64,000 nucleotides of DNA from Gymnopus androsaceus JB14. Its lineage: Eukaryota > Basidiomycota > Agaricomycetes > Agaricales > Omphalotaceae. The notes below the pieces were generated by a model. The model worked only from the letters and a program-made list of their open reading frames with translations. It made no database searches and had not been told where the DNA came from. Positions 11,261-23,162 of this stretch are shown here, in pieces (the first letter of the stretch is position 1; each line of letters opens with the position of its first letter). The stretch covers positions 124,001-188,000 of the forward strand of contig ML769466.1 of the NCBI GenBank assembly GCA_009733575.1. The letters are read 5' to 3'. Position numbers and translations under genes: made by a program.

Positions 11261-12351
11261 CTATTTCTTCTTCGGGATACAGGCTGGTGACTTGTGGGTT
11301 CTGTAACAAAAAATGAGTAGGAGTCAAAAAGCACGAGGAAGAACGCACTGCCAGTCAGCTGTTTGGCATGTAGCATCGCAGTCTAACAAACAATGGTCAG
11401 CATCCAGCTCAAGTAAGCAGGGGGGAAAAGCCAGAGCGATCACAGCAACTTTTAAACATCGACTACATTTCGAAAGCTTCACATCGCGCTTCCCACAATG
11501 CGCACACCTGTCAGTAGCCAACACAAAGTTATTGAGGACCGTTCGCGACCCATCAGGTTCAAATCTCGTGTTATGAATAGGTATGCTCTCCTTCCTCAAA
11601 CCGCCAGCTTCAGGTCCTACTCTGGCTGCATTTATTGTATCATTCTGGATGATGATAGCGAAAGTTATCCTTTGTCTCCTTTACGTTTGTCGCAACATAT
11701 AGCTCAAAATGCTTTAAATTTTGGTGGCCCGGTTTCGGAGCCTCGCCGTAGCTAGTCGCCCAGAGAGTCGAACGGCGGATGCGTCTTGGCCAGATCGAGG
11801 GCTTCACGGTATCTCTTGGAAGCAGTGGGACGGTCTTTCTTGTCCCATGCAAGGAGTCCAAGAGTCATACCTGCGATAATCTGCAGGCCCTTGAGCAAGA
11901 TCTTGGCTTCGGGTGTGCGAATCGTTCGTGGCATTTATCAGTGTGACCAGGGCGAAACTTGTTGAGGAGTTTGAAGGCCTCTGGAGAAGATTCTGCAAGT
12001 TTGGCGGTCAGTTTCAATCTCTCGAGGATGAGGCCACCGATCGTATTCACCCGCAGTATAATTCATCTGAGGATCCCTGAGAAATCCGGTAAAATTCTGC
12101 CAGAGATAACCTATAACAAACATCCGTACGGATTGTCAGTGTATAACTAGTCTACCTAGAGGAGGCTAGAGATAACCTAATGTCTCCTGTGGAGCAATAT
12201 CAGGAACGATAGCTGGCAGCTTCGCTGCGACATTCTCGTCCTTGAGTATCTTCTTGATAGCTTTTTCGTACAATTCGAATGCTTCATCGGAACGACGAGA
12301 GGCATAAGCACGTTCAGCTTTTTGAAATAGAGAAACCCCGCTGTCTACCAT
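11261..12351 (-). CDS. TPR-like protein with C-terminal MYND zinc finger
   Basis: Transcribed leftwards from an ATG at 12351. Exon 1 encodes a TPR-like helix pair (SLFQKAERAYASRRSDEAF, ELYEKAIKKIL). After an intron come WQNFTGFLRDPQMNYT and ESSPEAFKLLNKFRP, then ILLKGLQIIAGMTLGLLAWD followed by DRPTASKRYREALDLAKTHP. The C-terminal part holds SIPIHNTRFEPDGSRTVLNN and the MYND finger: CAHCGKRDVKLSKCSRC, then CDATCQTADW and a last exon (11261-11300) giving THKSPACIPKKK and a stop. MYND fingers usually mediate protein-protein contacts, and the TPR part suggests an adaptor. The frame between NVKETKDN and AIIIQND is off by one at an AAA run (11661-11663, + strand). The intron inside the finger (about 11375-11450) cannot be placed in phase. 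It is either decayed or miscalled, but the domain order is complete. Confidence 0.65.
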
Positions 12352-12471
12352 TAGAAGATGGGAATGAGATGATAGCTAGAGCTAAGAGGAGACAACACGC
12401 GAGACAACTATGAGGCTAACAAGAGAAGTCCGTCGGTCCGGCAAAAACAACTTTGACCTCAACTCTTTCGC

Positions 12472-13100
12472 CTCATTATTCGCGTTCGGGAGAAACCAGA
12501 CGCGTCGTTAATACCTTATGATAAAGCCGCTGATGAAGGAAGAATGCAAGATGGTCATGAGCTGGAATTGTTTATTAAATAAGGTGAGCGCTCCATTTGA
12601 ACTTCTACGACTCCGACCAAATCATTCAAAATTTTCTTTGGTTTTCAAGGATCATCTTTGGTTGTATTTATGGAATCGTGTTCTTTCCGCTATGATTAAT
12701 ATCACTGCTACTCCTTCGCTGCTGCAACCTCTGTTCGCGCTACAGCTTCAAGGGCGCTTACGCGGAAGATGTCGATGGATGTCCTATACCTTTTTAAACC
12801 ATGGTTCCTACGATAGTCTGTCTTCACACGACCAAGTTCAGAGCAATATTACGGGAGGTGAATTTACGAGCGGAGGCAACGGAGTTCGGTTGGGTGATAA
12901 GTAAGTCCTGGACATGATTGATCTCTATGACTTTCGATACTGACGACGCTTTGTGGACAGATATTAGCCCGGTGACAACGTTTACACCTCAAGAGTATCG
13001 CTTTATATTCCAGTGGTTCAATGGTTCAGATCTTCTAGTCAAGCGACTCCTACATCAATCAAGTTTTTCTGACAGTCTTTGTTTGATTGCTTTACATCCT
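12472..13100. repeat. Diverged direct repeat, copy 2
   Basis: Second copy of the segment at 3901-4560. Here an open frame of 128 codons (12518-12904) survives on the + strand and ends SNITGGEFTSGGNGVRLGDK just before a GTAAGT-like donor at about 12901. It may therefore be the remaining exon of the ancestral gene. I do not recognise the protein. It lies directly upstream of the S9 peptidase gene. Confidence 0.55.
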
Positions 13101-13303
13101 CCAGACTGTGCACATTTATTTTAGCATTCGTACTGCTCCGATCTTCCTGCGGGTGCACTAGCGGAGGTACAATGGACTGAATTTATTCCTCACGTATAAC
13201 GATAATGCTTCCAGGTTGTACATTACATATAACGATTTGTACATAGAGTTCGAGTATAGAAAATAGACGTTTTGCCTGCCGATAATCTTTGGTGTGTACC
13301 ACG

Positions 13304-15522
13304 ATGAGCGAGCGCGCCCCGTACGGTACTTGGAAGTCCCCCATCACCGCAGAGCGCATCACTGGCAGCGTCAGTTATTTCATCACTTGTCTTCGACCAT
13401 ACTGATCCAGAATTCTCATAGACGACTTCAACGGAAGAGATAATAGTCGATGATATTACTTCTGAGATATACCACTTGGAAGGGCGTCCTGCAGAGAAAG
13501 GCCGATGTGTTCTCATACACTCTGAAACTGGCCGGGAAATTGTAGGGAAAGAGGTCAATGTACGGACTGGAGTGCATGAATACGGTGGCGCAGCAGCGAT
13601 CGTTCACGATGGAATCGCATATTATTCCGATTTCAGCGATAATCGATTGTACAAAGTTGCAGTGAAGGAGGGCAGTCAAGCCAAGCCAGTTACACCTGGT
13701 ATGTTCTTTATTCGTCGCTTTGGATATACTAACCAAAATTTGCAGATAACAAGGCGTTTCGTTACGCTTGCTTTGACGTTCATCCCACAAATCCACGAAT
13801 TCTTGTTTCTATCCTCGAAGATCACACTAACGACACGCCCTCTACTGTGGTCAACACATTGGTGACCATCGATACCGAGAAACAGATTATAACGCCTCTT
13901 GTATCTGGAGCCGACTTTTATGCCTTTCCGAGGTTTTCTCCCGATGGAACCAAACTTCTGGTCCGTGCTTTTATGTTTATATACAGTGTTCCTTCGCTAA
14001 CTCGAACTGATTTGCTTCAGTGGCAAGAATGGGATCATCCTAACATGCCCTGGGATATCTCTAAAATCACCGTGGCTGATATCTCCGATACACTTGCGCT
14101 CTCGAATGTTACCACAATCTCTAAAGATGGTTCGAATGGCTACCCTGTCTGGGCGAACAAAAACACACTATGCTGGTTGTGTGACGTCTCCGGCTTTATC
14201 AACCCTTGGAAGTACGACGTTTCTACCAAAAAAACTTCACCGATATTCCCTTCTCCGCTCAAGGAAGACTTTGCCCCCGCTATGTGGAAGCTCTCTTTCT
14301 TCCCTCTGGCGATTATCGATGAAGAGGGTAAATTTGCTGTGTTCAAAGCTTTCAGGGATGGCCGGGCGGTGTTATATCGAGTGGATATCGAAACGGGGGA
14401 TAGGAAGGAGCTCGAGAGCCCGTATGTCGTTGCGGAATCCATGCGTACCGTTTCAAAGTCCAAGGGCCAGTTCGCTTTCCTGGGTACAAAAGTTGACGAG
14501 TCCGAGAGGATCATTCTCGGTTCTGCCAAGACAGATGCATCTTCCTTCACTTCCATCGTTGCATCGGATGCACCCTCGAGTCCTTTTGATCCTAATCTTG
14601 TTACCATTCCTCGAGGCATTTCACTCAAGGTCCCTCCTAATGATGACCCTTTACACGTCATTTTCTATCCCCCTCATAACCCAGCATATGCGGGCTCGAG
14701 CATCGATGGTGAGAAGCCGCCTTGTGTTGTGAATGTGCATGGAGGACCTACAGGTACATTTTCCTTCTACCTTGGCAGAAAAAAATGTTCATGCTGGTTG
14801 TAGGGATGGCATATCCAGGTTTGAACTGGGCATTGCAGTACTGGACTTCTCGTGGTTTTGCATGGTATGGTCCGTCTCTCTCTGCCCAAATCACAACTAA
14901 TATCAGGCCTGCTAGGCTCGATGTCAACTACGGAGGCAGCTACGGTTACGGAAAAGACTACATGAACCGTCTCCGTCACGGATGGGGCATAGTCGATGTC
15001 GAGGACTGTATCACCGCTTCGCAGTTGCTTTCCAGTCCTCCTCACTCCCTCATCGACCCGAAACGGATCGTTATCCGTGGTAGATCCTCCGGTGGATTGA
15101 CGGTTCTAGGCGCGTTATGCAATAGCTCCAACACTTCAGTATACGCTGCAGCGGCCTCGCACTTTGGTGTAACCGATCTAGTTGGACTGATGGCCATGAC
15201 GCACAAGTTTGAAAAGGAATATGGTTTCGAGTTGTGTGGAGCCTCGCCGCAGAATCCTGAGCCTTTCAAAAAGAGGTCTCCGATAAACTATGTCGATAAT
15301 ATCAAACAGCCTCTGTTGATTCTCCAGGGTGATATCGACCGGGTAGTTCCCAAGGAGCAGGCAGAGGCGGTTTACGAGAGTATCAAAAAGCGCGGAGGGG
15401 TAGTCGAGTATAAGCTTTACGCTGGTGAAGGGCATGGCTTTAGGATGAAGGAGACCCAGTGCGATGCATTGGAGCGGGAGCTCGCTTTCTATCAGCGAGC
15501 CCTAGGACTTGACTCGAAGTGA
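13304..15522 (+). CDS. S9-family prolyl oligopeptidase-like serine peptidase
   Basis: Six exons fit in phase: 13304-13369, 13422-13698, 13746-13960, 14021-14753, 14819-14864 and 14916-15522. The start MSERAPYGTWKSPITAE is typical of cytosolic acylaminoacyl-peptidase/dipeptidyl-peptidase-like S9 enzymes. The N-terminal half is beta-propeller-like (TGVHEYGGAA, FPRFSPDGTKLL, WDHPNMPWD). The C-terminal half is an alpha/beta hydrolase: oxyanion-type VNVHGGPT, VNYGGSYGYGKDY, nucleophile motif GRSSGG (G-x-S-x-G-G), the acid in QGDIDRVVPKEQA and the His in GEGHGFR. All three triad residues are present, so the enzyme should be active. Such peptidases remove or cleave short N-terminal peptides. There is no signal peptide. 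The gene looks intact. Confidence 0.85.
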
Positions 15523-15619
15523 CGAAGCAGAAGTAATCAACACATTGTACTATACCTGTATCATTCATCAGTCTCAATGAAATGTGTCATAAAGAGCAAC
15601 GATGTTATATAGCCTACGA

Positions 15620-16837
15620 TTACTTTTTTGAATCGGGTGTGTTTCTAATAGGCCCAAACTTTAGAATTTCAAGCCCTCCTTCCATTATCTCCTCATCGCT
15701 AATTTTCTCCAGCCGCGCAATCTCTCGGTGAATGTACGTTACAATATCGAGCATGAGCTCTGGATACCGAACATACTTGTCGATTTCCTCCGGCGCGTAA
15801 TCATGCACACCAGACCCATCATCCGTGCTCTGCTCCTTCTCTAGATCGATCTTTTCCGGATTGACTATGGCGCCTCCAACAAGATTCACGCCTCGTCGGA
15901 ATTTCGGAGGATTGGAATCAGGGTACGCAATCCCTTGTGAGCCTCGAGCACCTAGTAGATTCCTCCACACCGTACTTGCCAGCTCCATGTCATTGGTAGC
16001 CAAGCCATAATCGAACCAGAGGCCCATTCCCATGTACTGCTCTTTGAAAATCTTCATCTGCCGCGTTACGAGTCGCTCCGGCGCACGGCTCCCGCGTTTC
16101 ACCTTTCCGTCTTTGGGGATATTAGGGTTCACGTAGAACGAGGTGAAAAAGGTGTAAGGATCGGTAGGAGGGACGCGTGGTTGAAGGATTGCACGTATAC
16201 GATCCTCGATGTCGATGAAAAAATGGTCAAGAAGGAATTGGACGTAGAATTTGCCGTGAGGTTCGGGGAGAGCGCGGAGTCGAACGGTTAGAAGCCATAG
16301 GTGTAGATTGGTTACAGTGAACCATGACTGGAATGTGGGTGGCAGGTCGCATTCTGGACAAAAGTTTTAGTTATCGGCGGCAGAGTTCATTTCTATCTAC
16401 ACACCATTTTGCCAGAAATGCCTTTCTGCGTCAGGCGTAACAGCACATATACGTTCATAAAGGAAAAAAGTTCTTCTTCCAGCAAGCTGCTTAGGACTGT
16501 GATAGCCCAGCAAGGCAGTAACTTTCATGAACCAATATCTTGCAGTAGGCGACGTCTCAACCTTTCGCGTCAGCCAGTTTTTCGGCCGTTCTGGCACAAC
16601 AGGCGAGCCACCTCCGTTGACGGCAATTGTTGGAAACTTGGACGAATCCGCTTGCGAAGACGAAGACGATGCTGGAGTTGTTTCCGATTCCGACTCTTTT
16701 GTGCGAGACGGTTTGGAGGACGCGTCAATCTTTTTCTGCGTAATCTGTGCAGTATTTATGAAACGGGCTGCATTTTGTTTGGAGATGGCCCGAGGAAGAT
16801 GTCGGAGCTGTGAACGGAGCAGGGATGGAGGGAGCAT
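15620..16837 (-). CDS. CBP3: Mitochondrial ubiquinol-cytochrome c chaperone (Cbp3/UQCC1-like)
   Basis: Two exons, 16405-16837 and 15620-16353, are separated by a 51-nt intron. The N-terminus (MLPPSLLRSQLRHLPRAISK) is basic and lacks acidic residues, as in mitochondrial presequences. A Ser-rich linker follows. The conserved domain begins near WFMKVTALLGYHS and continues through FWQNECDLPPTFQSWF, VTNLHLWLLTVRLRALPEP, FYVQFLLDHFFIDIEDRI and GMGLWFDYGLATNDMELAS. This matches the Cbp3/UQCC1 chaperone domain. Cbp3 binds the mitoribosome exit and newly made cytochrome b and is needed for assembly of respiratory complex III in the inner membrane. Its end lies about 100 bp from the end of the convergent S9 peptidase gene. 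Confidence 0.88.
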
Positions 16838-17197
16838 GAAATGAAATTGAGGAAGAAAATAGTTTAAGCGCTTAATATCAAATAATAATAGGCGCTCATG
16901 AGCCGACGGCGATTTTACTTACTTGCTTAGCACTAGTTCTTTGGTTCGCAACTGACCCAAGAGTAGATATCGAAGTTAAAGGGAAGAAAACCCTATCCAT
17001 TCATACATCCTATATAATTACGGTACTACTAAAACTTGAATAGTAGAATTCCGAGTTCGAAAAAAATGACATCTGCCATAGATAGATATATCACTGCTCA
17101 CACAAGAGCAATCCCCAGCAAAGCTGCAATTAGTGCAAAGAGCGAATCGGCTTGGACGGTGTATGCGGCCGAACTGATGGAGGTTGTACCACTAGTA

Positions 17198-17521
17198 CTA
17201 GTCGATGTCGACGTTCCGCTGACGAGCTTCACTGGGAGTAGGACTAGGTGTACGGCCCATTTGCGTACGTGAATTCTGATCCAATGGCAGATGCACGCTG
17301 GATTGCGACTCCCATGCTGACCCAAGCTGCGGTGGCTTGATGTATTGAGGAGGATCATATGGCTGGGAAGGTTCATAATGACGAGGAGGATAAGGTGCAG
17401 GGCGGGGAGGACCGTAAGGCTCAGGGTCAAAGGCGTCGTCCCAAGAGAATGATTCACTAGGACGATGAGTCATGGGCTGGCTCTGAGAGTCCACCAAACG
17501 ATAAGTCTCGGAGGAAGACAT
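17198..17521 (-). CDS. Small proline-rich hypothetical protein
   Basis: An ATG at 17521 opens a 107-residue frame rich in Pro, Tyr and Ser (FDPEPYGPPRPAPYPP, YEPSQPYDPPQYIKPP) that ends TPSPTPSEARQRN. Such low-complexity N-termini are common in basidiomycete membrane proteins, where they precede transmembrane parts. An overlapping frame further left ends in a hydrophobic tail (FALIAALLGIALV) and could be a spliced C-terminal exon, but I could not place an in-phase intron. It is real coding by composition, with no known function. Confidence 0.4.
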   Translation of the reverse strand: MSSSETYRLVDSQSQPMTHRPSESFSWDDAFDPEPYGPPRPAPYPPRHYEPSQPYDPPQYIKPPQLGSAWESQSSVHLPLDQNSRTQMGRTPSPTPSEARQRNVDID

Positions 17522-19225
17522 TGGATGGGTAGCCTGTTCGCGTTCGTTTAGCTTTTTCTATCTCGGAGAAACGTTACTTTTGAATCACTCGAGAGAGAAA
17601 AGGAGGAAGAGGTGAATAGACGACATTCGCGTTTCGAGGTATAAATACAAGCAAGAAAGAGATAAAATTTTGATCCGTCGGCCTGCAAGCTCACCTTGGC
17701 TGCGCTTCCAATCTGCACAATTCTGCCTTGTCCGCCCAAGCTTCTGCTCTGCTCGTCAGAGCCTTGTCAATCTCCCCGTCGGTCCAATACTAGGGTCTGA
17801 GCAGGATTCACGCTAAGATTTATTCATACTACTTGCCAGGGGAGCATTGCAACCTGCAACCAGATCGCAACGTGGGAGGGTCGAGGATAAATACCACAGC
17901 CTCCTCTGTGATAAATCGATATCGGGATATCGAATATTATCCGTTCTGCCTGGGAGAAAGATAGTACTATAGACGAAACATTGGATGATCTCTGAAAAAG
18001 ATCATCCTAGATTCTACGTAGTAGAAGTCTGACTCCGGAGACATCGTTTTTGCCACAGCGAATACAGAGATAGCTTATTGTTAGGGAAACGTCAAGAAAT
18101 GAATCGCAAGGCTGGAGCATTTCATCTTCTGAACCGCGCCTTCACGGGCCTCACTTGATATTGCAAGGTCTTGTTCCCGTCGTGCCTAATGTGTGCTTAG
18201 TGCGAAGAGCACATTGCCCGATTCGTGCAAAAAGAGTTCAAATTATTCTTCCTTCAATTCGGTGTTGCTGCGAGCCCGCCCAAGGCCCGAACGAGAAATA
18301 AACACCCACAAGGTCAAAGCTGTACATACGAAACTCTCTAACTCTCCGGGCACGTCATTCTCGGTGTTAGGACATTATCGAGTACAGCATAGCTGTAACC
18401 AATAAATCAACCACTTGAGTTATGAATGTACTCAATGACAGTGATAGCATGCCTAAAGCCAGAAATCGATGGGATCGCTTGAGCTGTAGATATTAGCGCC
18501 CGTCAACATCTTCGAAAGAAGACTGTAGGTCAGTTATTCAGTCAGCTATTTGGGTCCTTGAATAAGTATAGTCAAGTAGAATCATAAATTTTTCAAGTCC
18601 GAGCTCCGACCAGTGAGGCATTATACGTGTAGGAGGAGCACAGTCTCTGTCAAAACCATGTATGTCAATTGGTTGGCGATGTGGATAGCCTTCAACTACT
18701 AAAGCAAACTATCTCTGAGAGAGTACAGAGCTACAGTCGCTAAAATACAGCTAGTACCGCTATCTCAGGATCCGTGTAAGTTGAAACATGATGCTTTAGA
18801 AAGATGTATGCGCATTTTGGACTCATGCGTACTGGCACAGCTGCGCTCTACAAAGCCCAACCTCCGATTTTTGGCGTGATGAATCGGCCGAGGTCTTTTA
18901 TAAGGGTGTATAAATGGGTAACTAGACAAACGAAGCGCTTGCAGTCGCGTGTATACTCAAGTACATTCAAAGCTGTTTAGGCTGTCTCCGAGTCAGTTCC
19001 ATCCCGCTCATTCTAAGGCCTTTCAGAGAATGTCTCTTTCTGGACATCCAAGGGGATTTTCAAAAGGTGTTTCATTTCCTTCGGACGTTTATTCCATGCT
19101 GTTACCTAGCTCAAAGCTATCATACGAACCTAACATGAATCGGTCCACCTACCTACCCGAGGAAATATTAAAGCTCGGTATTAAACGAGAAAGAAAAACA
19201 TTACCTTGTCGCTCCATCCTCAACA
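17522..19225. other. Long intergenic region, no gene seen
   Basis: I found no domain or consistent exon chain in 1.7 kb. Open frames at 18193-18405 and 18949-19257 lack motifs. This is probably the shared upstream region of the small proline-rich gene (leftwards) and the dsRBM-like gene (rightwards). Confidence 0.4.
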
Positions 19226-19561
19226 ATGACAGAGTGTATGCCCTGTCGTTCGCTTAAAACTGATAATATTACTTATATCACCTCCAGTTGTCCATGATCT
19301 CAACACATACATCCAGCGCCATCGTTTCTCGATGAGATTCGCCAGATTCCACACTGGCTCTGAACATGGAGGATTATGGATTTCAATTGTTTACGGTACG
19401 TGCATACTGCATACTTACTCGGATATTCTCTTGGCCGTTAATGGTAATCAACAGTCAACGAAATAGAACATGGCCGGGGCATTGATAGAACTATCCGAGG
19501 TGCCCAAGAAAGAGCCGCGTATGAAGCTTTACGAGTTGTCGGGTATTATGCATCCCGCTGA
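19226..19561 (+). CDS. 74-residue double-stranded RNA-binding-motif-like protein
   Basis: Three exons join in phase: 19226-19235 (only ten bases), 19288-19395 and 19455-19561. The introns are 52 and 59 nt with GT and AG ends. The whole product is about one dsRBM: start MTEFVHDLNTYIQRH, then a strand region GGLWISIVYVNEIEHGRG and the terminal helix GAQERAAYEALRVVGYY. The order helix, three strands, helix with 'GA...AA..AL' is the dsRBM plan. Basidiomycete genomes carry many such one-domain proteins. Their role is unknown, with RNA binding the obvious guess. The usual basic 'KK.A.' at the start of the last helix is weak here, so RNA affinity is uncertain. Confidence 0.65.
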
Positions 19562-19681
19562 GACGCTGCACCACACCTCTCACTGAACGTACTAACCCTC
19601 ACTGTGAATGAAGCGCACTTCGACAATGTATTGTAGCAATCTACACGAGTATCTATGTATCTATGATTTCAGTGGTTTCGT

Positions 19682-22289
19682 TCAAGAGTCGCTCTCAAAT
19701 GCACGAGCTTGGATATGATACATCTTCAAATATTCTCCGCCGAGCGCCACAAGCTCTGAATGATTTCCCATTTCGACGACTTCTCCATCCTTTAAACATC
19801 TGCAATGAAAAATACAGGACACTGAACAAGCGAATAACTCCAGAAAAATAAATCTTACATTATCTGATCTGCATGCTTTGTGAGGTGTCCAAACCTATGT
19901 GTTACGCAGATCATAGTGCACCCATTCACCTGCTTAGCTGCGAGAAAGTTGTTGAACAATTCCAGTTCGCCTTCAGGGTCTAATGCAGAGCTTGGTTCGT
20001 CAATCGCCACCAGCTTGATTTTACCAGAGTTAAACCGCATAAAAGTGCGCGATCTGGGCGATTAGAGCGAAGTCAGGTCAGGCTAGTAGAGGGTTGGCAT
20101 GACTTACGCAACAAGTCTTTGACGTTCTCCTCCTGTATATGAACGTTAAGACTTTCGAGAGGATAGAATGTAGGAGAAAGTATCACCAGAAACATCCCTA
20201 GACTTGCGTAGTGCATGTAACTCTTTACCAAGCAAAGTACCATCGCCAGCAGATACATGGTTTCCATACTGAAGTGATCGAGGTTCTAGAATGGTCTTCA
20301 TTTTCTCATCCAACTTTTCAATGAGTTGGACTGCTCCACCCTTCGCTGCTGCGTCTCTGATCATTTCCTCATCATCAACCTTATCTGAGAACCCCAATCC
20401 AATATTTTCGGAAATGGATAGTGGAAAAAGACGATGATCCTGGGTGAGAGTTGCCATAGTTTGACGGAGGTCTGCCATACTGTATTTCCGGATATCTTCG
20501 CCATCAATCAAGATGGTACCAGAGTCGGGGTTGTAGAGTCGTGTTAAGAGCTTGAGGAATGAAGTTTTTCCAGACCCGTTTGCGCCAACTATGACAACGA
20601 GAGCGCCAGGTTGAATGGTGAAGGTCACATTCGAAAGGGCTTTCTTTGGAGATTTTGCTCCAGGATAGGTAAAACAGACATTCCTGATCAGAAAGAATAA
20701 GCATAATGAGTTTATAATCAATGTAATCTGACTTTAGCTCGATATGCATGCCTCCGCCTCCGCCTTTGTTGTCTGGTAGCGGATAAGGCAAATTCCCATC
20801 TTCAATAACACTGGCTGTCTTTTCGAGATTGAACAACTGCCCAAAAAAGCTGATTTTTTGGCGTGTGTCATCAAAAAGACGCATCAAATTTGCGAACGAC
20901 CACTTGAGATAGCTCGAAGACTCTTGCAGTAACACTATCGTAGACAAACTAATGTTGTGAGGAGTGAAAAACGCTAATCGCCAGACAGTACATCTGAACG
21001 GCTCAATTTGTATGTAGCGCAAAACGGATGGTCCACATACCATAGGAAGATCACCTGTCAAAGATACAGCAATATGCGATCTCGATGAACGAAAACGCTC
21101 ATGAAGGATCACCGGTGAATCAATCGGAGTGTTGCCGAGAAGGACCATAGCTTTGCGATATTCTATCCAGAAATGATTGAAGTGGGACAGACTTGATACA
21201 GAGAGCCAACTCACCGTTAATGATGTACTGTACGATATCACTGCTGAGAACATCTAGTCTAAAGTCTTTCGTGCCTAAATGCTGGAGAGCTCGCATCCGA
21301 AGAAAGTTTGGATTGATAGCTTCTACAACGTGTGCTGTCCAAGAAATTCCGTTAGGCGGGCATGAGATTACAGGACGAAGACATACGCATCGACCAAAGC
21401 GATTTGTGTAAGATAAGGCGAAGGAAAGGTCTCCCTATACAGAGTATAGCATAGATCAGTCCATGTTGATTTGACCGCGCGATACGCAAGATGAACGCGA
21501 GCTCGGTGAAGATAGCCGAAGCTTGAGCGAAAAATTGAACCAGTATTAGCAGGCCGTACCACGCAGCCTCAGCAGTAATATGTTCATTGTTCAAGTTGGC
21601 TGTACAAGATCAGTATAAGATGAGCACTGGTTAAAGAAGGCCCACCATCCAATGTAGGCAGATCAGACTTCAATCGCGCTGGATGGTGAACGATTAGTAT
21701 CGTTATAGAGACACTCTATAACATGACCCACCCCTTAAAATGTAGTCATTGAAATAGTGCACGATTTTGCTTCTCAAGGATTGGTGAATTTGTTCGCTAG
21801 GAGATTTTTGAGAGTTGTAGAGGGTGGATCAAGACCGAACTTACTTCCACTGCGTGATTAGAGGAAATAAAATTAGGCAGGTCCATCGTAATGCCAAGTC
21901 CCATAACAGTCCTTGAGCATCCATTGTACCCTTCTTGAGCCCCATTTCCATCTAACGATGTACTCAGAAATGGGCAATAAATGAAAATGGACACCATGAC
22001 TTACCCTGCGAAATATGCGAGTCTCAAATACAAGAAAAAGGACATGTTCCACGCTTTTCCCCATCTCCAGCAGAGTGAAGAGCAAGAAAAGCATGGGCGC
22101 GACATGGTAAGCTTCTTTTAAAACACGGTGCAAAATTTGAGCATCGGCTGCCCACTTCTTGCATGCGGCGTTGATGTCGAAGAACAAAGAGCCTTTGCGC
22201 TGGATGAGTACACGATACACACCAAGATGAAGTGTCTGTATAGGACTGTCTACTTTGGTTGTAGCCTTGCCTTCGGTCGTTCTGCTCAT
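19682..22289 (-). CDS. Half-size ABC transporter (transmembrane domain plus ATPase)
   Basis: Transcribed leftwards, with many short introns. The likely start is the ATG at 22287-22289 (MSRTTEGKATTKVDSP); an in-frame extension to 22559 cannot be excluded. The first half contains hydrophobic helices (APMLFLLFTLLEM, WDLALRWTCLILFPLI, WYGLLILVQFFAQASAIF). The second half is one nucleotide-binding domain: Walker A GANGSGKTS near 20580, Q-loop TQDHRLFP, signature VSGGERQRLVAS reconstructed across two introns, Walker B KLVAIDEPSSALD, and switch His in CVTHRFGH. The last exon ends GGEYLKMYHIQARAF and stops at 19682. The order TMD-NBD in one copy means it works as a dimer. Similar fungal half transporters are annotated as mitochondrial or vacuolar, but no targeting signal or substrate can be read here. 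Confidence 0.8.
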
Positions 22290-22669
22290 TTTGTGAGAGC
22301 AAGAAGTTGGAAAGAAAGGGGAATCTGTGGGCGTACGCAGAATTTTCGTCTTATATATTCGAAAGCCTGCGAAAGAGGCCTCAGCGCTCGATTGAAGATA
22401 CATGAGGCCAATTCTAAGAGCTTCCTCGGAACCGGATGCGAAAGCTGTTGCTTCGCCACAATTATTTCCCCGCATGGCCAAGGCAGTTAAATAGAATCCA
22501 GCTAGATGTAGTTGCCGCCCATTGAGAGGAATGGAAATCAACAAGAGAATGGGAGCCATTGCGTTCTCAGTGGAGTAATATCAATGTCGGTCTTGGGGTT
22601 TTTTAGGGGTTATCGTCCTGAGCTAGGGCGTCTTAGACTATTACCTTCTGCGTTCACTTTAGCAAGAAA

Positions 22670-22690
22670 CAGACAGACAGACAGATAGAT
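22670..22690. repeat. Short CAGA microsatellite
   Basis: About five CAGA/TAGA units in the 0.9-kb gap between the ABC transporter and the fungalysin gene. I see nothing else in that gap. Confidence 0.6.
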
Positions 22691-23162
22691 TACACGGCGC
22701 GACTCGGGACATCGCATGAGGGTGATCTAGCGAGGCCAAGCTGGGCGCTCAACAGAGTGGCTTCGCGTCGTTTACGGTGGTCCGGTGTACATGTGCCGTG
22801 AACGTTGTGGGCACGAATCATGATATCTGACGCCCTAGCGATTGTTCTACCCAGATAGGCGAAGCAATAACCATCGATTAGATGGCGATTGGATGGAGAG
22901 AATTCGCGCTTGAGGATCTCGAATTCGAATCATCCGGCCCCCGGGAGACTCGAGTCACTTCGAGTCACTTGTAGACGCCTGAGCTTCATAGCAAGCGATG
23001 CACATTTAAAGAACTGTATTATTATCACCACAGCTAAAAGATAGTCGTACAGAAATGGTATGTTAAACGTATATACAAGATCATAACGAGATAAGTCGAA
23101 CAATACTAACTAAATTCGTGAACGGTAGATGTACAATGCACAGCAGGACTATAACGATTGAA

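Noticed and set aside
17041..17200. Possible GPI-anchor tail (FALIAALLGIALV) as a separate gene
   Set aside because: No start codon or signal peptide belongs to it. It could only be a spliced tail of the 17.5-kb gene, and no in-phase intron was found.
22290..22559. N-terminal extension of the ABC transporter frame
   Set aside because: The frame is open, but the first ATG giving a normal cytosolic start is at 22289. The extension shows no clear conserved block, so I kept the shorter start and noted the alternative.
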